The notes under the pieces: generated by a model | The model's input: the letters and a program-made list of their open reading frames with translations, nothing else | What the model was told of the DNA's origin: nothing | Databases searched by the model: none | Shown: positions 27,877 through 37,126 of the stretch, piece after piece | Layout of the letters: each line of letters begins with the position of its first letter | Numbering within the stretch: position 1 is the stretch's first letter | DNA from: UBA11986 sp963734955 | Lineage (GTDB): Bacteria > Bacteroidota > Ignavibacteria > UBA10030 > UBA6906 | Reading direction: 5' to 3' | Length of the DNA stretch: 64,000 bases | NCBI GenBank assembly: GCA_963734955.1 | Contig: CAVTJO010000011.1 | Span: 62,001 to 126,000 of the forward strand | Position numbers and translations under genes: made by a program

Positions 27877-28716
27877 CTACACACCCGCCATCACCTTCTG
27901 CTCTTCAAGTTTTTTCAATCGTCTCTTCACTAACAAACACGCCCCGATGGAGCCCGCATATTCCGAGTCGGGAGAGACATTCAAGTGTTTTCCGATTTTT
28001 TTCTCAAGCGCTTTCACCATGCCGGCGTTCTTCGTGATACCGCCCGTAAGGGTTACCTCTCCGTCAATCGCAACCTGACGCAACATGGCAACGATCCGAT
28101 CGGAGATTGAAAGTTGGGCCCCCATCAGGATGTCCTCAACCGGGTAGCCGCTTGTGACAAGGTTGATGACCTCGGATTCTGCAAGCACTGCGCAGATGGA
28201 GCTGATGGCCTGCGGATCCTTCGAACGTAATGAGAGTGCGCCAATCTCTTCCAAGTCAAGCTCGAGTCCCTTCGCTACACGTTCGAGGAATCTGCCCGCC
28301 CCCGATGCACACTTATCGTTCATCTTGAACTTCGCGACCCGACCATGTTCATCAATACGCATAGCCTTGGCATTCTGCGCACCAACATCAAGGATGCTAA
28401 CCGTGTTGGGGAACAGATACTTCGCCCCCATGGCATGACATGAAATGTCGGTGATCTGGATCTGTCGCATCGGGACCTGGTAACGGCCATAGCCCGTTGA
28501 AGCAACATAGAACACGTCCGATGTCTTCAGTCCGGACCGATTGCATGCTTCCTCGAGCGCCTTCTCCGAAGCAAGACCAAGGTTATGGCCCGTGAGTAGC
28601 GTTGCGCGGCCAGCGACAGTGTTCCCCGCAACATCAAATACCGCACACTTCGTCATCCGCGTGCCAACATCAATACCGGCGATGAAACGGCCATTCATGC
28701 TCTGTGCAACTGTCAT
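27877..28716 (-). CDS. bcrD: Benzoyl-CoA reductase, BcrD-like ATPase subunit
   Basis: A 279-aa subunit of the acetate-kinase-fold ATPase pair of class I benzoyl-CoA reductase. It shows 'GIDVGTRMTKCAVFD' (phosphate loop), 'STGYGRY', 'DVGAQNAKAM', the cluster-ligand cysteine C136 in 'MNDKCASGAGRF' and C175 in 'SSICAVLAESEVINLV'. The latter phrase resembles Thauera-type BcrD. The two ATPase subunits share one [4Fe-4S] cluster and drive two ATP per electron pair. The start overlaps the bcrA stop (28713-28716). Length (279 aa) matches BcrD. Confidence 0.8.
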   Translation of the reverse strand: MTVAQSMNGRFIAGIDVGTRMTKCAVFDVAGNTVAGRATLLTGHNLGLASEKALEEACNRSGLKTSDVFYVASTGYGRYQVPMRQIQITDISCHAMGAKYLFPNTVSILDVGAQNAKAMRIDEHGRVAKFKMNDKCASGAGRFLERVAKGLELDLEEIGALSLRSKDPQAISSICAVLAESEVINLVTSGYPVEDILMGAQLSISDRIVAMLRQVAIDGEVTLTGGITKNAGMVKALEKKIGKHLNVSPDSEYAGSIGACLLVKRRLKKLEEQKVMAGV

Positions 28717-29537
28717 GGTCGGGCTTCCTCTTTGGCTGTCACGGCTTCGCCGTCATGACGTGCCTTGGCGCGTTCAAGCGCAAACAACGCCGCGCCCAAC
28801 GCACCGATGAACTGCGAATCCTCATTCACGTTAATCGGCATACCCAGTTTTTCCTCGAGAGCGCGCACCATCCCCTTGTTCTTTGAGACGCCACCGGTAA
28901 ATGTAATCTCTGGATCAATCCCAACCCGGCGAATGAGGCTTACGGACCGCGCCGCAATTGACTGATGAACACCGGCGAGGATGTCTTCTCCTTTCTTTCC
29001 CTTGGAAAGATGATTCATAATTTCGGTTTCCACAAACACTGTGCAGACGTTCGTGATGCGGAGCGCGCTGGTCGATCGCATGGACACCTCACCAAGTTCA
29101 TCGAGAGAAATCCCCATCACTTCTGCCGCCGCCGCAAGAAACCGACCCGTCCCCGCGGCACATTTGTCGTTCATGCAAAAATCGACCACTTCGCCTTTGT
29201 CGTTGATGCGGATCCCTTTGGTGTCTTGCCCGCCAATATCAAGGATCGTCCGCGTCTTCGGGAAAAGGAAGTTGGCGCCGCGCGCATGACAGGAGATTTC
29301 GGTAATCTGTGTGTCGCCAAATAGCACCTTGTACCGTCCGTAACCTGTACCGACCGTGTAGGCAACGTCCCACTCCTCCAGCCTTGCTGACTTCCTGGCT
29401 TCGTTGAACGCTTTTTCTGCCGCCTTTACCACGTTTGCACCCGTGTTCACAATGCCGCGCGCCATGATCTCGGCGTTCTCGTTCAGGATGATCGCCTTGG
29501 TCTGTGTCGAGCCTACGTCAACACCTGCTACTAGCAT
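28713..29537 (-). CDS. bcrA: Benzoyl-CoA reductase, BcrA/BzdQ-like ATPase subunit (short form)
   Basis: A 274-aa BadF/BadG-family ATPase: 'GVDVGSTQTKAIIL', 'GTGYGRYKV', 'DIGGQDTKGIR', C126 in 'MNDKCAAGTGRF', C165 in 'NVCTVFVETEI' and 'FTGGVSKNKGM'. It is much shorter than Thauera or Rhodopseudomonas BcrA/BadF (about 437 aa, from memory) and near the size of the Azoarcus-type (bzd) subunits. The start at 29537 is chosen since the core motif begins there and a GGAGA site lies upstream; a longer frame reaches 29591 inside bcrB. It couples ATP hydrolysis to low-potential electron transfer. Confidence 0.8.
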   Translation of the reverse strand: MLVAGVDVGSTQTKAIILNENAEIMARGIVNTGANVVKAAEKAFNEARKSARLEEWDVAYTVGTGYGRYKVLFGDTQITEISCHARGANFLFPKTRTILDIGGQDTKGIRINDKGEVVDFCMNDKCAAGTGRFLAAAAEVMGISLDELGEVSMRSTSALRITNVCTVFVETEIMNHLSKGKKGEDILAGVHQSIAARSVSLIRRVGIDPEITFTGGVSKNKGMVRALEEKLGMPINVNEDSQFIGALGAALFALERAKARHDGEAVTAKEEARP

Positions 29538-29583
29538 GATTGCTTCTCCAACGATAGTTCCTCGAACGAGGGCAACAGATTCC

Positions 29584-30840
29584 TCAAACACTCACCAATC
29601 GTTTATGCTCAAGTGATTCAAAGAACGCATCAATGCGATTACGAAGCTGGGCCACCTGAAAATACCTCGGATCGGCAAGGTCACTCTCGATAAGCAGCGT
29701 TGGGATATCCCACTTGCGGATGAATTGCTCACGCATATCCGCTTGGCCAACGGAGAACGACCGACAGGACTTGACCGAGTGGATGACAATGGCATTGGCA
29801 CTGTATTCCTCCGCATACGAATGCAGCAGATCCGTACGCATGGGGAGGTTAAGGTTGGTGTAGCATGTCAGGCAGTAATCAGCAATACTCTCGAGCGGCT
29901 TTGTGGGATCGTGGCGGAACCCGTGATCCCAGAACCCGCCAACTTTCGAGTAGCTTGACGCCACTGCACAAACACCCCACTTCTTCAGCAACTCCCAGAA
30001 CGAACGGAAGTGTGGCCATGGCGGGGGGCCCTCAATTACAACGCGGAACTTCTCGTCGGGGATCGGTCCAATCCCGTGTTCAATTCTCTCCTGGATCTCC
30101 ATGAGAGCCTGACGATAATAATTGGTGCACTCGGGCAAACCTCTCAACACATAGATCGGCGCCATGAAGAAGACGGCCTCGAAGTACGAATCAAACGGCG
30201 ATGGTCTGTGTTTAGCCGAATGGAGAATCTGCACCCAGAGGTCTTCAGCCTCAGCAGAATTTCGGGTGATCTCGACGAGCTTATCATGATCATACTTCTT
30301 ACCTGTGATCTTCTCGCAGATCACGGCCAGCTCTTTGAGTTGGGAGACGATGTACTGCCTGTCATCTTCCTCAATCTTGTCGGAACGAAGATAAGGCACA
30401 TCGAGCATCACGAGGGGCACATCATAGTAATGCGCAAGTGCTTCAAACCACTTTATAAATGTTGTACAGCCGCAATATGTGCAGAGCAAAAGGTCGGGCT
30501 TCGGCAACTGGGTCCCGGATGGGCTGATGTTTCCAGCAAGCATCATACCGATATCGTTCTTCACATAACCACAGACATCAGGAGAGTAGCCGACATCCTC
30601 GGCTTTCAGAATAAGGTCGCCTGAAGTTTTTCGTACTCCACATTGCAGAGCATTCACTTCGGGAAACACAAGCTCGAAATCGAACACACGGAGGAACTCT
30701 GCAATGTTGCCGGGGACGAACAGATACGCAACTTTGCGCCCATCGTCCTTCGCAGACTGCAGGCGCTCATACCATGCAGTGAGAAGCTGCTTCTGGTACT
30801 CACGTCCGGCGCCCTGGTACTTGAATTTATCCTCGCTCAT
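29584..30840 (-). CDS. bcrB: Benzoyl-CoA reductase, BcrB subunit
   Basis: A 418-aa protein of the 2-hydroxyacyl-CoA dehydratase/benzoyl-CoA reductase family. Visible features are 'LFVPGNIAEF', the cysteine motif 'LLCTYCGCTTFIKW', 'PECTNYYRQA', 'VCAVASSYSKVGGFWD' and the C-terminal 'HSVKSCRSFSVGQADMRE'. With BcrC it forms the substrate-reducing half, which carries [4Fe-4S] clusters and binds benzoyl-CoA. It sits 35 bases after bcrC with a GAGG site before ATG. Confidence 0.85.
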   Translation of the reverse strand: MSEDKFKYQGAGREYQKQLLTAWYERLQSAKDDGRKVAYLFVPGNIAEFLRVFDFELVFPEVNALQCGVRKTSGDLILKAEDVGYSPDVCGYVKNDIGMMLAGNISPSGTQLPKPDLLLCTYCGCTTFIKWFEALAHYYDVPLVMLDVPYLRSDKIEEDDRQYIVSQLKELAVICEKITGKKYDHDKLVEITRNSAEAEDLWVQILHSAKHRPSPFDSYFEAVFFMAPIYVLRGLPECTNYYRQALMEIQERIEHGIGPIPDEKFRVVIEGPPPWPHFRSFWELLKKWGVCAVASSYSKVGGFWDHGFRHDPTKPLESIADYCLTCYTNLNLPMRTDLLHSYAEEYSANAIVIHSVKSCRSFSVGQADMREQFIRKWDIPTLLIESDLADPRYFQVAQLRNRIDAFFESLEHKRLVSV

Positions 30841-30875
30841 GAAAACCTCAGTAATGATTCTGCTCCAGGATCATG

Positions 30876-32045
30876 TCACGAGAAGAACATGACCGACTCC
30901 ACAAATGTTTCCACTTGAGTGCGGATGGATTCGAATACGCCCATCTTCTCTTCGTACTCGAATGCGAGATAGGCGATACCCTGTTTCTCCAGTTCATCCT
31001 TCAACACGACATAGTCAAGCAGCGCGGGCTCACAGAACTTCGGTGCACTGAAGATTACGCCATCAATCTTGCCTGCACGAATCTTTCGGACGAACTGTTC
31101 CTTCCGTGGCTTGTTGCCGTAGTGTCTGACCGATGAGTAGCGGCTCTGGTTAATGTAACTCTCCGCCAGACCAAGCAACGGGTCACCGTTAGTCACGACA
31201 TCGCCATGGAACCATCGTGTATGCATCAGCAAATCGTCATCAACGATGTAGCAACCAGCTTCTTCAATCACCTGGATCAACTCAAGCGGCGGCTGCTCAC
31301 AAAAACTACCCTCGATCATCACCCGCACGTAGTCACGGGGTTTCCTATCGCGTGCGGCAATCATCGGCAGAACTTCCTGGATGATATTCGTATGCTCCTC
31401 AACAGGGATCATGGTGGCAAGGCGCAGCAAGACATAAGCTTCGTACGTGGAGAGAAGCCACGGTGTGTCTCGCTTAATCGCATACAGTCTTTCGCACAGT
31501 GCCCGGTTCTGATTGTACACCTGGATGCTGGAAACGAGTGCGACGTCGGTGGCCTTCTTGCCGCCAAGCTCTTCAAGATTTGAGAGCAGGCGACGCAGTT
31601 CGGTTCGGTAGTGTGTGACGGCAGCAGGCGAGGTCATGTTCTGAGGAAAATGTATGTAGGATACCTGCTGGTTTGGGAAGTTCGAGCTCCAAACGCCCGA
31701 CAGATTCCGTGCAACATCACAGATGGACGGGAACCAGAGGGCGTCAAAGTCCTTTGTCATATCACGGAGGCCAAGCTCAAGAGTCGAACGTGCGATTGAG
31801 CAAACGAACGACTGAATCCGCGAGTCAGCATGATCAATCTCCACTCGCCCACCCGCTCCGTAAAGACCGACCGGGAGTATTCCCACCGCATGAGGCAGCT
31901 CAAGCGGAGTGTATACAGGAAACATGCCGATGACCTTTCCTCCCGCATGCTTGCTCTTCCACTCCTTAACCGTTGGGAATGAGACATCGTCGATAATGCC
32001 CCGGTATTGTTCGATCCGTTCTTCAAACGACTTCGAGTCCATCAT
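30876..32045 (-). CDS. bcrC: Benzoyl-CoA reductase, BcrC subunit
   Basis: A 389-aa protein, partner of BcrB in the benzoyl-CoA-reducing module. Motifs: 'GMFPVYTPLELPHAVGILPV', 'ICDVARNLSG', 'IEGSFCEQPPLELIQVIEEA' and the terminal 'GVIFSAPKFCEPALLDY'. Family length is about 380-390. I chose ATG at 32045, which overlaps the dch stop as ATGA and has GGAAGAA upstream; ATGs at 32057 and 32042 are alternatives. It opens the bcrC-B-A-D gene order. Confidence 0.85.
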   Translation of the reverse strand: MMDSKSFEERIEQYRGIIDDVSFPTVKEWKSKHAGGKVIGMFPVYTPLELPHAVGILPVGLYGAGGRVEIDHADSRIQSFVCSIARSTLELGLRDMTKDFDALWFPSICDVARNLSGVWSSNFPNQQVSYIHFPQNMTSPAAVTHYRTELRRLLSNLEELGGKKATDVALVSSIQVYNQNRALCERLYAIKRDTPWLLSTYEAYVLLRLATMIPVEEHTNIIQEVLPMIAARDRKPRDYVRVMIEGSFCEQPPLELIQVIEEAGCYIVDDDLLMHTRWFHGDVVTNGDPLLGLAESYINQSRYSSVRHYGNKPRKEQFVRKIRAGKIDGVIFSAPKFCEPALLDYVVLKDELEKQGIAYLAFEYEEKMGVFESIRTQVETFVESVMFFS

Positions 32046-32812
32046 CGGTTCTTCCATTGAGGCTGACGTTTCTCCATGAATGCCTCCAGTCCTTCGTTGG
32101 CATCTTCCGTCTTCATCATCTCATTCATATACAACTCTTCAGCGCGGGTGATTGCTTCCATGCAAGGCCGATAGAGTCCTGTGTCCACCGCCCGCTTGGT
32201 CATTTCAAGAATGACTTTGCTTTGCGTCGTGAACTTTGACAGGAAGGCGGCAACATGCTGCTCAAATCCTTCGACAGGAAGCACTCGGTTGACCAATCCG
32301 ATTCGTTCTGCCTCCGTCGCCGAAATTGTCTCCCCGCTCATGAGCAACTCCAGTGTTCGGTTCCGTCCAACCAGGCGTGGGAACATCGCTGCCGCAATTG
32401 GCGGGAATACTCCAACTTTGACCTCCGGCTGACCGAATTTTCCGCGCTCCGATGCTATCACGATATCGCAGTAGGTCGCCAACTCGCATCCTCCGCCAAG
32501 CGCTGCTCCATCCACAACTGCAATCGAGGGAATCCTGAAGCTGTGCAGTAGCTCGAACGTCCGATGAAACTCCCTCATCATCCCTTCCACTTTGTCGGAT
32601 GTATGGTCAGCAATGTCCACACCAGCAGAGAACGCTTTCCCTTCAGCTTTGATAACAAGGACCTTCGCCGCAGGGTCCGCCCGAAGAATTTCAAGCCCTC
32701 CGTTGATTTCCGTCATCATGGCGATGTTCATGACGTTGAGTGGCGGGCGGTTTAGAACCAGTGTTGCCACACTACCACCCGTCGAAAGTCTGATATGCTC
32801 GTAAGTACTCAT
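32042..32812 (-). CDS. dch: Cyclohexa-1,5-diene-1-carbonyl-CoA hydratase
   Basis: A 256-aa crotonase. 'RPPLNVMNIAMM' binds CoA, the oxyanion-hole segment is 'VDGAALGGGCELATYCDIVI', and 'ERGKFGQPEVKVGVFPP' follows. It resembles the Dch/BamR group, and its genes touch bcrC on one side and the hemerythrin gene on the other, both by 4-base overlaps. It would add water to the dienoyl-CoA made by BCR, giving 6-hydroxycyclohex-1-ene-1-carbonyl-CoA, the substrate of Had. Confidence 0.85.
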   Translation of the reverse strand: MSTYEHIRLSTGGSVATLVLNRPPLNVMNIAMMTEINGGLEILRADPAAKVLVIKAEGKAFSAGVDIADHTSDKVEGMMREFHRTFELLHSFRIPSIAVVDGAALGGGCELATYCDIVIASERGKFGQPEVKVGVFPPIAAAMFPRLVGRNRTLELLMSGETISATEAERIGLVNRVLPVEGFEQHVAAFLSKFTTQSKVILEMTKRAVDTGLYRPCMEAITRAEELYMNEMMKTEDANEGLEAFMEKRQPQWKNR

Positions 32813-33372
32813 GAGAGATATTCCGTAGTTAGGGCTTTTAGGATGCTTTGCATGTGCGCATGTCTTCCCTCGCCAATTTCCTCATCATCAACACGGCCAA
32901 ATGCTGCAAGCAACTCCATTTTCTTTCGCTCCGGAAGATGTTCCTCCGCCATCGGGAAAAGGACTCCGTTCTCCTTCTCGATATGTGCGTTCAGCAACTC
33001 GATATACTTTCGTGCGCTGCTCACCAAGGCAGCAACAGCAGTGCGCTCACCATGACCGTACCCCTCAATCGCTTCCCCGAGCTCTTTCACATATTGCCGA
33101 CCCTTCGTGTGCTCTACAAGCATGACTCCGATCGGACCACCGTCACGTGGGATGCCAACTTTTTCCATGGCAGGGAAAAGAAATTCTTCTTCCTTCCCAT
33201 GGTGGCACTGATCGGCAAACACTTTGATGAACTCAAGTATCTGTTCAAGATGTCTTTGGGAGACCTTTTCCCCGGCATCGAGCTTGGTACATACCCGTTC
33301 CAGAACATCCAACATGAGTTGAATTGAGACATGCTCCTTCACAAGCTGATCGGTGGGCGTCATGGACGACAT
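32809..33372 (-). CDS. Hemerythrin-domain protein
   Basis: A 187-aa all-helical protein with histidines and acids typical of the hemerythrin fold: 'LVKEHVSIQLMLDVLERV', 'DQCHHGKEEEFLFPAMEK', 'MLVEHTKGRQYV' and 'LNAHIEKENGVLFPMAEEHL'. The HxxxE and HxxxxE pairs would hold a di-iron site that binds or senses oxygen. Its stop overlaps the dch start and its start overlaps the DUF2889 stop, so it is made together with the reductase genes. Because benzoyl-CoA reductase is destroyed by oxygen, protection or oxygen sensing is a reasonable inference, not shown by sequence. Confidence 0.8.
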   Translation of the reverse strand: MSSMTPTDQLVKEHVSIQLMLDVLERVCTKLDAGEKVSQRHLEQILEFIKVFADQCHHGKEEEFLFPAMEKVGIPRDGGPIGVMLVEHTKGRQYVKELGEAIEGYGHGERTAVAALVSSARKYIELLNAHIEKENGVLFPMAEEHLPERKKMELLAAFGRVDDEEIGEGRHAHMQSILKALTTEYLS

Positions 33373-33867
33373 TCTCCTCCGTTGACTCCTCCTGACTCGG
33401 TGGAGTTCTCAGCATCGTCTTTGAACGGCAGACAAGAGTTCTTCAGAACCGGTTTGACCTGGGCGATGAACTCCTCATCCGTCAGCTTGCGGTCACGCCA
33501 TTCCTCATCCTGACGACTGAATCCGAGCAATACGTTGGCACTCAGGCGCACTGCTTCCATTGTCAGGTCGACCATGTGGGTGCAGCCTTCCGCACGACCA
33601 ACGGCGTCGACCAACCTGCCATGAATGCCCCGCTCGATCTTCAAACCGACGACATTCTGCATCTTGTTGAGCGTGAGCTGACATATTTTGAACGGCGACT
33701 TCACCATCACGCGCTTTTGCTTCCCGGATTGTCTTCGTCGGTACATGCACAGTCAGCTCTACACGGATGTTATGGTTAAGATCAAGAAGGGATGCCTTTG
33801 TCAGGATCAACTCCTCATTGATCCTGGAGACCGAAACATTGATGTTCCGTTCATAAATCTCAGACAC
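33360..33867 (-). pseudogene. DUF2889 family protein, one frameshift
   Basis: Two frames join into a protein of about 168 aa. The first ('ISRINEELILTKASLLDLNH' region) runs to near 33718; the second starts at 'KRVMVKSPFKICQLTLNKM' and runs to 33360, with 'EGCTHMVDLTMEAVRLSANV' as the family's conserved stretch. The join lies at AAAA (33715-33718): one A too many. Restored, it reads 'IREAKRVMVKSPF'. The family has no known function to me. The gene overlaps the hemerythrin start by 13 bases, so the two are probably co-expressed. Confidence 0.6.
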
Positions 33868-33917
33868 CGCTCACCTCAATTTCTCCAATCTGCAATTCGA
33901 CATCATCATCTGAAATC

Positions 33918-34685
33918 TCAGATGTATTGACCGCCATCCACCTTCATGATCTCTCCGGTGATATGGCGTGCTTTCTCGGATACGAGGAACGCGACCGCCT
34001 CGGCAATGTCCTCCGGCTGACCAAACCTCCCCAACACAATTTCCGACACTGACTGTTGCTTTACCTCCTCGGAGAGGGATTGCGTCATGTCGGTCTCGAT
34101 CATTCCCGGAGCGATCGCGTTCACATTGACATTGTACTTGCCGAGCTCTCTCGCCACCGTCTTCGTGAGACCGATAATTCCGGCTTTCGACGCCGCATAG
34201 TTTGCCTGGCCGAATTTCCCGCGCATACCGTTGATCGATGCGATATTGACGATCTTCCCAAAGCGTTGCTCACGAAAGATCGGACTGGCTGCCCGGATGT
34301 AGTTAAAGCAGCCTTTCAGGTTCACCCCAAGAACCAGGTCCCATTGTTCTTCATCCATCTTCCAAATCACTCCGTCACGCGTTATCCCGGCGTTGTTCAC
34401 GAGAATATGCAAACCACCAAGCTCAGCTGACGAACCCGACGAACTACACGTTCTGCAGCTTCTCTGAACTTCGACACATCGGATTCGATAGCAAGACATC
34501 GTCGGCCGAGCGACCGGACTTCTTTCACAACATCCTCATGCTCGCCGGCCTTCACTCCGAAATCCAAGGAAGGTGAATGCTACATCCGCTCCCTCACGTG
34601 CAAGAGCAAGGACGATTGAACGACCAATGCCGAGCGAACCGCCGGTGACAAGGGCAACTTTCTCTGAAAGATTTGTGGGCACCAT
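33918..34685 (-). pseudogene. Short-chain dehydrogenase/reductase (FabG-like), two frameshifts
   Basis: Three frames rebuild one SDR of about 255 aa. Frame 1 from ATG 34685 gives 'SEKVALVTGGSLGIGRSIVL' (NAD(P)-binding TGGxxGIG). Frame 2 gives 'FGVKAGEHEDVVKEVRSLGR'. Frame 3 gives 'LHILVNNAGITRDGVI', catalytic 'YAASKAGIIGLTK' and 'ITGEIMKVDGGQYI'. The shifts are near 34564-34565 (an extra G on the minus strand) and near 34425-34432 (a lost base). It lies 8 bases after oah. As an acyl-CoA or acyl-ACP reductase it could act on hydroxyacyl-CoA intermediates, but this is not established. Confidence 0.75.
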
Positions 34686-34693
34686 TACCTTGT

Positions 34694-35836
34694 TCACTTC
34701 GATCCGACTTTGACCGGTTTGGGCAGAACTTCCTCCATCCTCTCACGATCCATCTCCCGCCCCTCACCAAGAATCTGACGATATCGTACGAAATCAATCA
34801 CGTCTTTCCCGGTCACCTTCCGGGTGTTAAATGCCGTAAAGCCGAGGAACCCTTCGACCGCCATGTTCGCGGCAAGCCAATGACGGTTCGGAAGCTTCGT
34901 CTGGTCCCAGAAGAACTTCTTTTTCGCCCTAATACCGTCTATGGACTTGATCAGACAGCCTGGCATGAGGTTCGTCAGTCGCCAGATGATGTCGTTGATT
35001 TCCTTGTCGAGAAGTGTGAAGTCGATGGTGGCCTTCTCCATTTCCTCTCGAGCACGCTTTGCTTCTTCTCCCTGCACGAACTCACCATACACAATCTCAC
35101 CATCACGCACGTATGTGTCGGTAACGACGAGGGGATTCCGTTTGAAGCCAGTCGCAGTTTTGATAACCGGAACGACCTTGCTGACGAGACCGAGTCGCTT
35201 CATTTTATAGCTGCTCCAGACTTCGCAGGAGATGCAACTCCACATTGCATCTTCAATGTTGAGAAACAGGGGAAGGAAATCCGTCGAGCCACCATCGGGA
35301 GCCGAGCCATGTCTCGGACCTGCCTGTCCGAACACGGCGGTATCCGCCGTGATGGTTATATCCGTCGCCATTCCGATCTCCTGTCCACCGGCAACTCGCA
35401 TCCCATTTACACGGCAAATGGTCGGCTTCTTGCAATTGAGGATTGCATCAACCATAGCGTTGAACAAATCCATGTACGCGCCATACTCGCTTGGCCTTTT
35501 CGCATAGTACTCTGCGTACTCCTTCGTATTACCCCCTGTGCAAAACGACCTGTCGCCTGCACCAGTGAGGACCACAGCAACCACTCGCCGATCCATGGAC
35601 GCTTTGTGAAATCCAGCAATCAAGCCCTTCACCATCTGCGTGGTGTAGGAGTTGTACTGCTTCGGATTGTTGAGTGTGATCCACGCCGAGAAGAGGTTCT
35701 CCACCGGCACACCTTTGTTGTTCAGCACGGGACGGAGTTGATACAATGTACAGGGAGGTTCAGTTCCGAAGAACTGTTCATCCCACAGTTCGTGGTTTTT
35801 CAGATCAGTATCTCGAGGAAGCCAGTCAAGGCTCAT
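34694..35836 (-). CDS. oah: 6-Oxocyclohex-1-ene-1-carbonyl-CoA hydrolase (ring opening)
   Basis: A 380-aa crotonase-family protein with the Oah/BamA-specific layout: an N-terminal extension 'DWLPRDTDLKNHELWDEQFF' and the core 'AGDRSFCTGGNTKEYAEYYA', 'GMRVAGGQEIGMATDITI' and 'GQAGPRHGSAPDGGSTDFLP'. This enzyme is a marker of the benzoyl-CoA route. It hydrates and hydrolytically opens the ring, giving 3-hydroxypimelyl-CoA. Size (about 380 aa) fits. It follows the LeuA-like gene by 3 bases. Confidence 0.92.
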   Translation of the reverse strand: MSLDWLPRDTDLKNHELWDEQFFGTEPPCTLYQLRPVLNNKGVPVENLFSAWITLNNPKQYNSYTTQMVKGLIAGFHKASMDRRVVAVVLTGAGDRSFCTGGNTKEYAEYYAKRPSEYGAYMDLFNAMVDAILNCKKPTICRVNGMRVAGGQEIGMATDITITADTAVFGQAGPRHGSAPDGGSTDFLPLFLNIEDAMWSCISCEVWSSYKMKRLGLVSKVVPVIKTATGFKRNPLVVTDTYVRDGEIVYGEFVQGEEAKRAREEMEKATIDFTLLDKEINDIIWRLTNLMPGCLIKSIDGIRAKKKFFWDQTKLPNRHWLAANMAVEGFLGFTAFNTRKVTGKDVIDFVRYRQILGEGREMDRERMEEVLPKPVKVGSK

Positions 35837-35839
35837 GGT

Positions 35840-37093
35840 TCACCTTTTACGTTCACCTTTCACAAGTTCAGTTTCGATGAATGTCTCAATCTCATCGTCA
35901 GAGAGAATCCGGCTTGAGTGCTTGGCGTAGTCGAAGATGTGCTGGGCGAGACCGTTGTATCGTTCGAACCCATGTTCCTTCAGCCAGAACATGACGTTGG
36001 AAACGCCGGAAAGCGGTCCGACCTCAATCCTCTGTCTCCGACCAACCATGTGTGCGGGTACACCTGAATACACCATATCGGCCAGACAATCATCTCCAGT
36101 ATTGATTGCTTTGATAACCGCTGCTGCATGAACGCCCGTTGCCGTACGGAACGCGTCAGGACCGATCACGGGATAGTTGACAGGGATCGGAACGTGTGTG
36201 GCTTCTGAGACCAGCTTGCAATACTCGTGGAGTTTGGTGAGGTCGTTATCGATAATGCCCCACATTTTCAGATTGACAAGCATGAGATCCATCGAGGTAT
36301 TGCCGCAACGCTCTCCAATGCCGAGTGCACACCCATGAACCCGGTCGACACCAGCGCGGATGGCAGCTAGTGCAGCAGCCAGAGCAAATCCACGATCATT
36401 GTGTCCGTGCCAGTCGATCTTCACATCCTGACCGGTATTTTCAATAACATCCTTGACAAAGCGGACGAGATTGAGGGCACCGGTTCGCGTGCAATGTCCA
36501 ACTGTATCGGCAACAACAACACGCTTGGCACCACAATTGATAGCAGCGGTATACAGTCGCTCGATGTCATCAGGGTGTGAACGGGTGGTATCTTCCGTGA
36601 CATACATGCTGGGAAGGTTATGCGCGACCACGTACTCGACCGCGTTTTCGCTGAGTTCAAGGACTTTGTCGATGGTCCAGCCTTCAACGTATTGTCGGAT
36701 TGGGCTTGAACCGACGAACGTGGCAACCTCAATTGGGATTCCAACTTTTTGGGAAATGTCGATGACAGGGTCGATGTCTGCAATAACCGTCCGAGCTGCG
36801 CAGTTCGGCATGATCTTCATGTCGCAGCCAGCGATCTCTTTGGCAAGTTCCAGTGTATCATTGTATGCGCGGGGACCGGCACCAGGCAACCCGATGTTGG
36901 CCGACTGGATGCCAATGTCTTCCATGAGATGGAGAATCTTGATCTTCTGATCAATCGTTGGGTCGGTGACCGATGGCGACTGAAGCCCGTCGCGTAGAGT
37001 TTCGTCATCAAACTGGATATGGACGACTCCCTTGAGGTCGGCAATCCCGCCCTTGTTCCAGTCGTAGATGAGTTCCTGTTGCGTCTCGATCAT
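35840..37093 (-). CDS. LeuA/homocitrate-synthase-like DRE-TIM metallolyase without regulatory domain
   Basis: A 417-aa protein with the TIM-barrel signature 'DDETLRDGLQSPSV' (R34, D35; the usual E of 'DGEQ' is L37) and the metal-binding histidines in 'DWHGHNDRGFALAAALAAI' near 230. 'GCALGIGERCGNTSMDL' follows. It ends without the C-terminal leucine-binding domain of ordinary isopropylmalate synthase (about 510 aa). It may condense acetyl-CoA with 2-oxoisovalerate, 2-oxoglutarate or oxaloacetate (isopropylmalate, homocitrate or Re-citrate synthase); the sequence does not decide. LeuD-, LeuC- and LeuB-like genes share the cluster. Confidence 0.75.
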   Translation of the reverse strand: MIETQQELIYDWNKGGIADLKGVVHIQFDDETLRDGLQSPSVTDPTIDQKIKILHLMEDIGIQSANIGLPGAGPRAYNDTLELAKEIAGCDMKIMPNCAARTVIADIDPVIDISQKVGIPIEVATFVGSSPIRQYVEGWTIDKVLELSENAVEYVVAHNLPSMYVTEDTTRSHPDDIERLYTAAINCGAKRVVVADTVGHCTRTGALNLVRFVKDVIENTGQDVKIDWHGHNDRGFALAAALAAIRAGVDRVHGCALGIGERCGNTSMDLMLVNLKMWGIIDNDLTKLHEYCKLVSEATHVPIPVNYPVIGPDAFRTATGVHAAAVIKAINTGDDCLADMVYSGVPAHMVGRRQRIEVGPLSGVSNVMFWLKEHGFERYNGLAQHIFDYAKHSSRILSDDEIETFIETELVKGERKR

Positions 37094-37126
37094 AGCGCAC
37101 TCCTTTCAGTTATTCACCGGCGTAAG

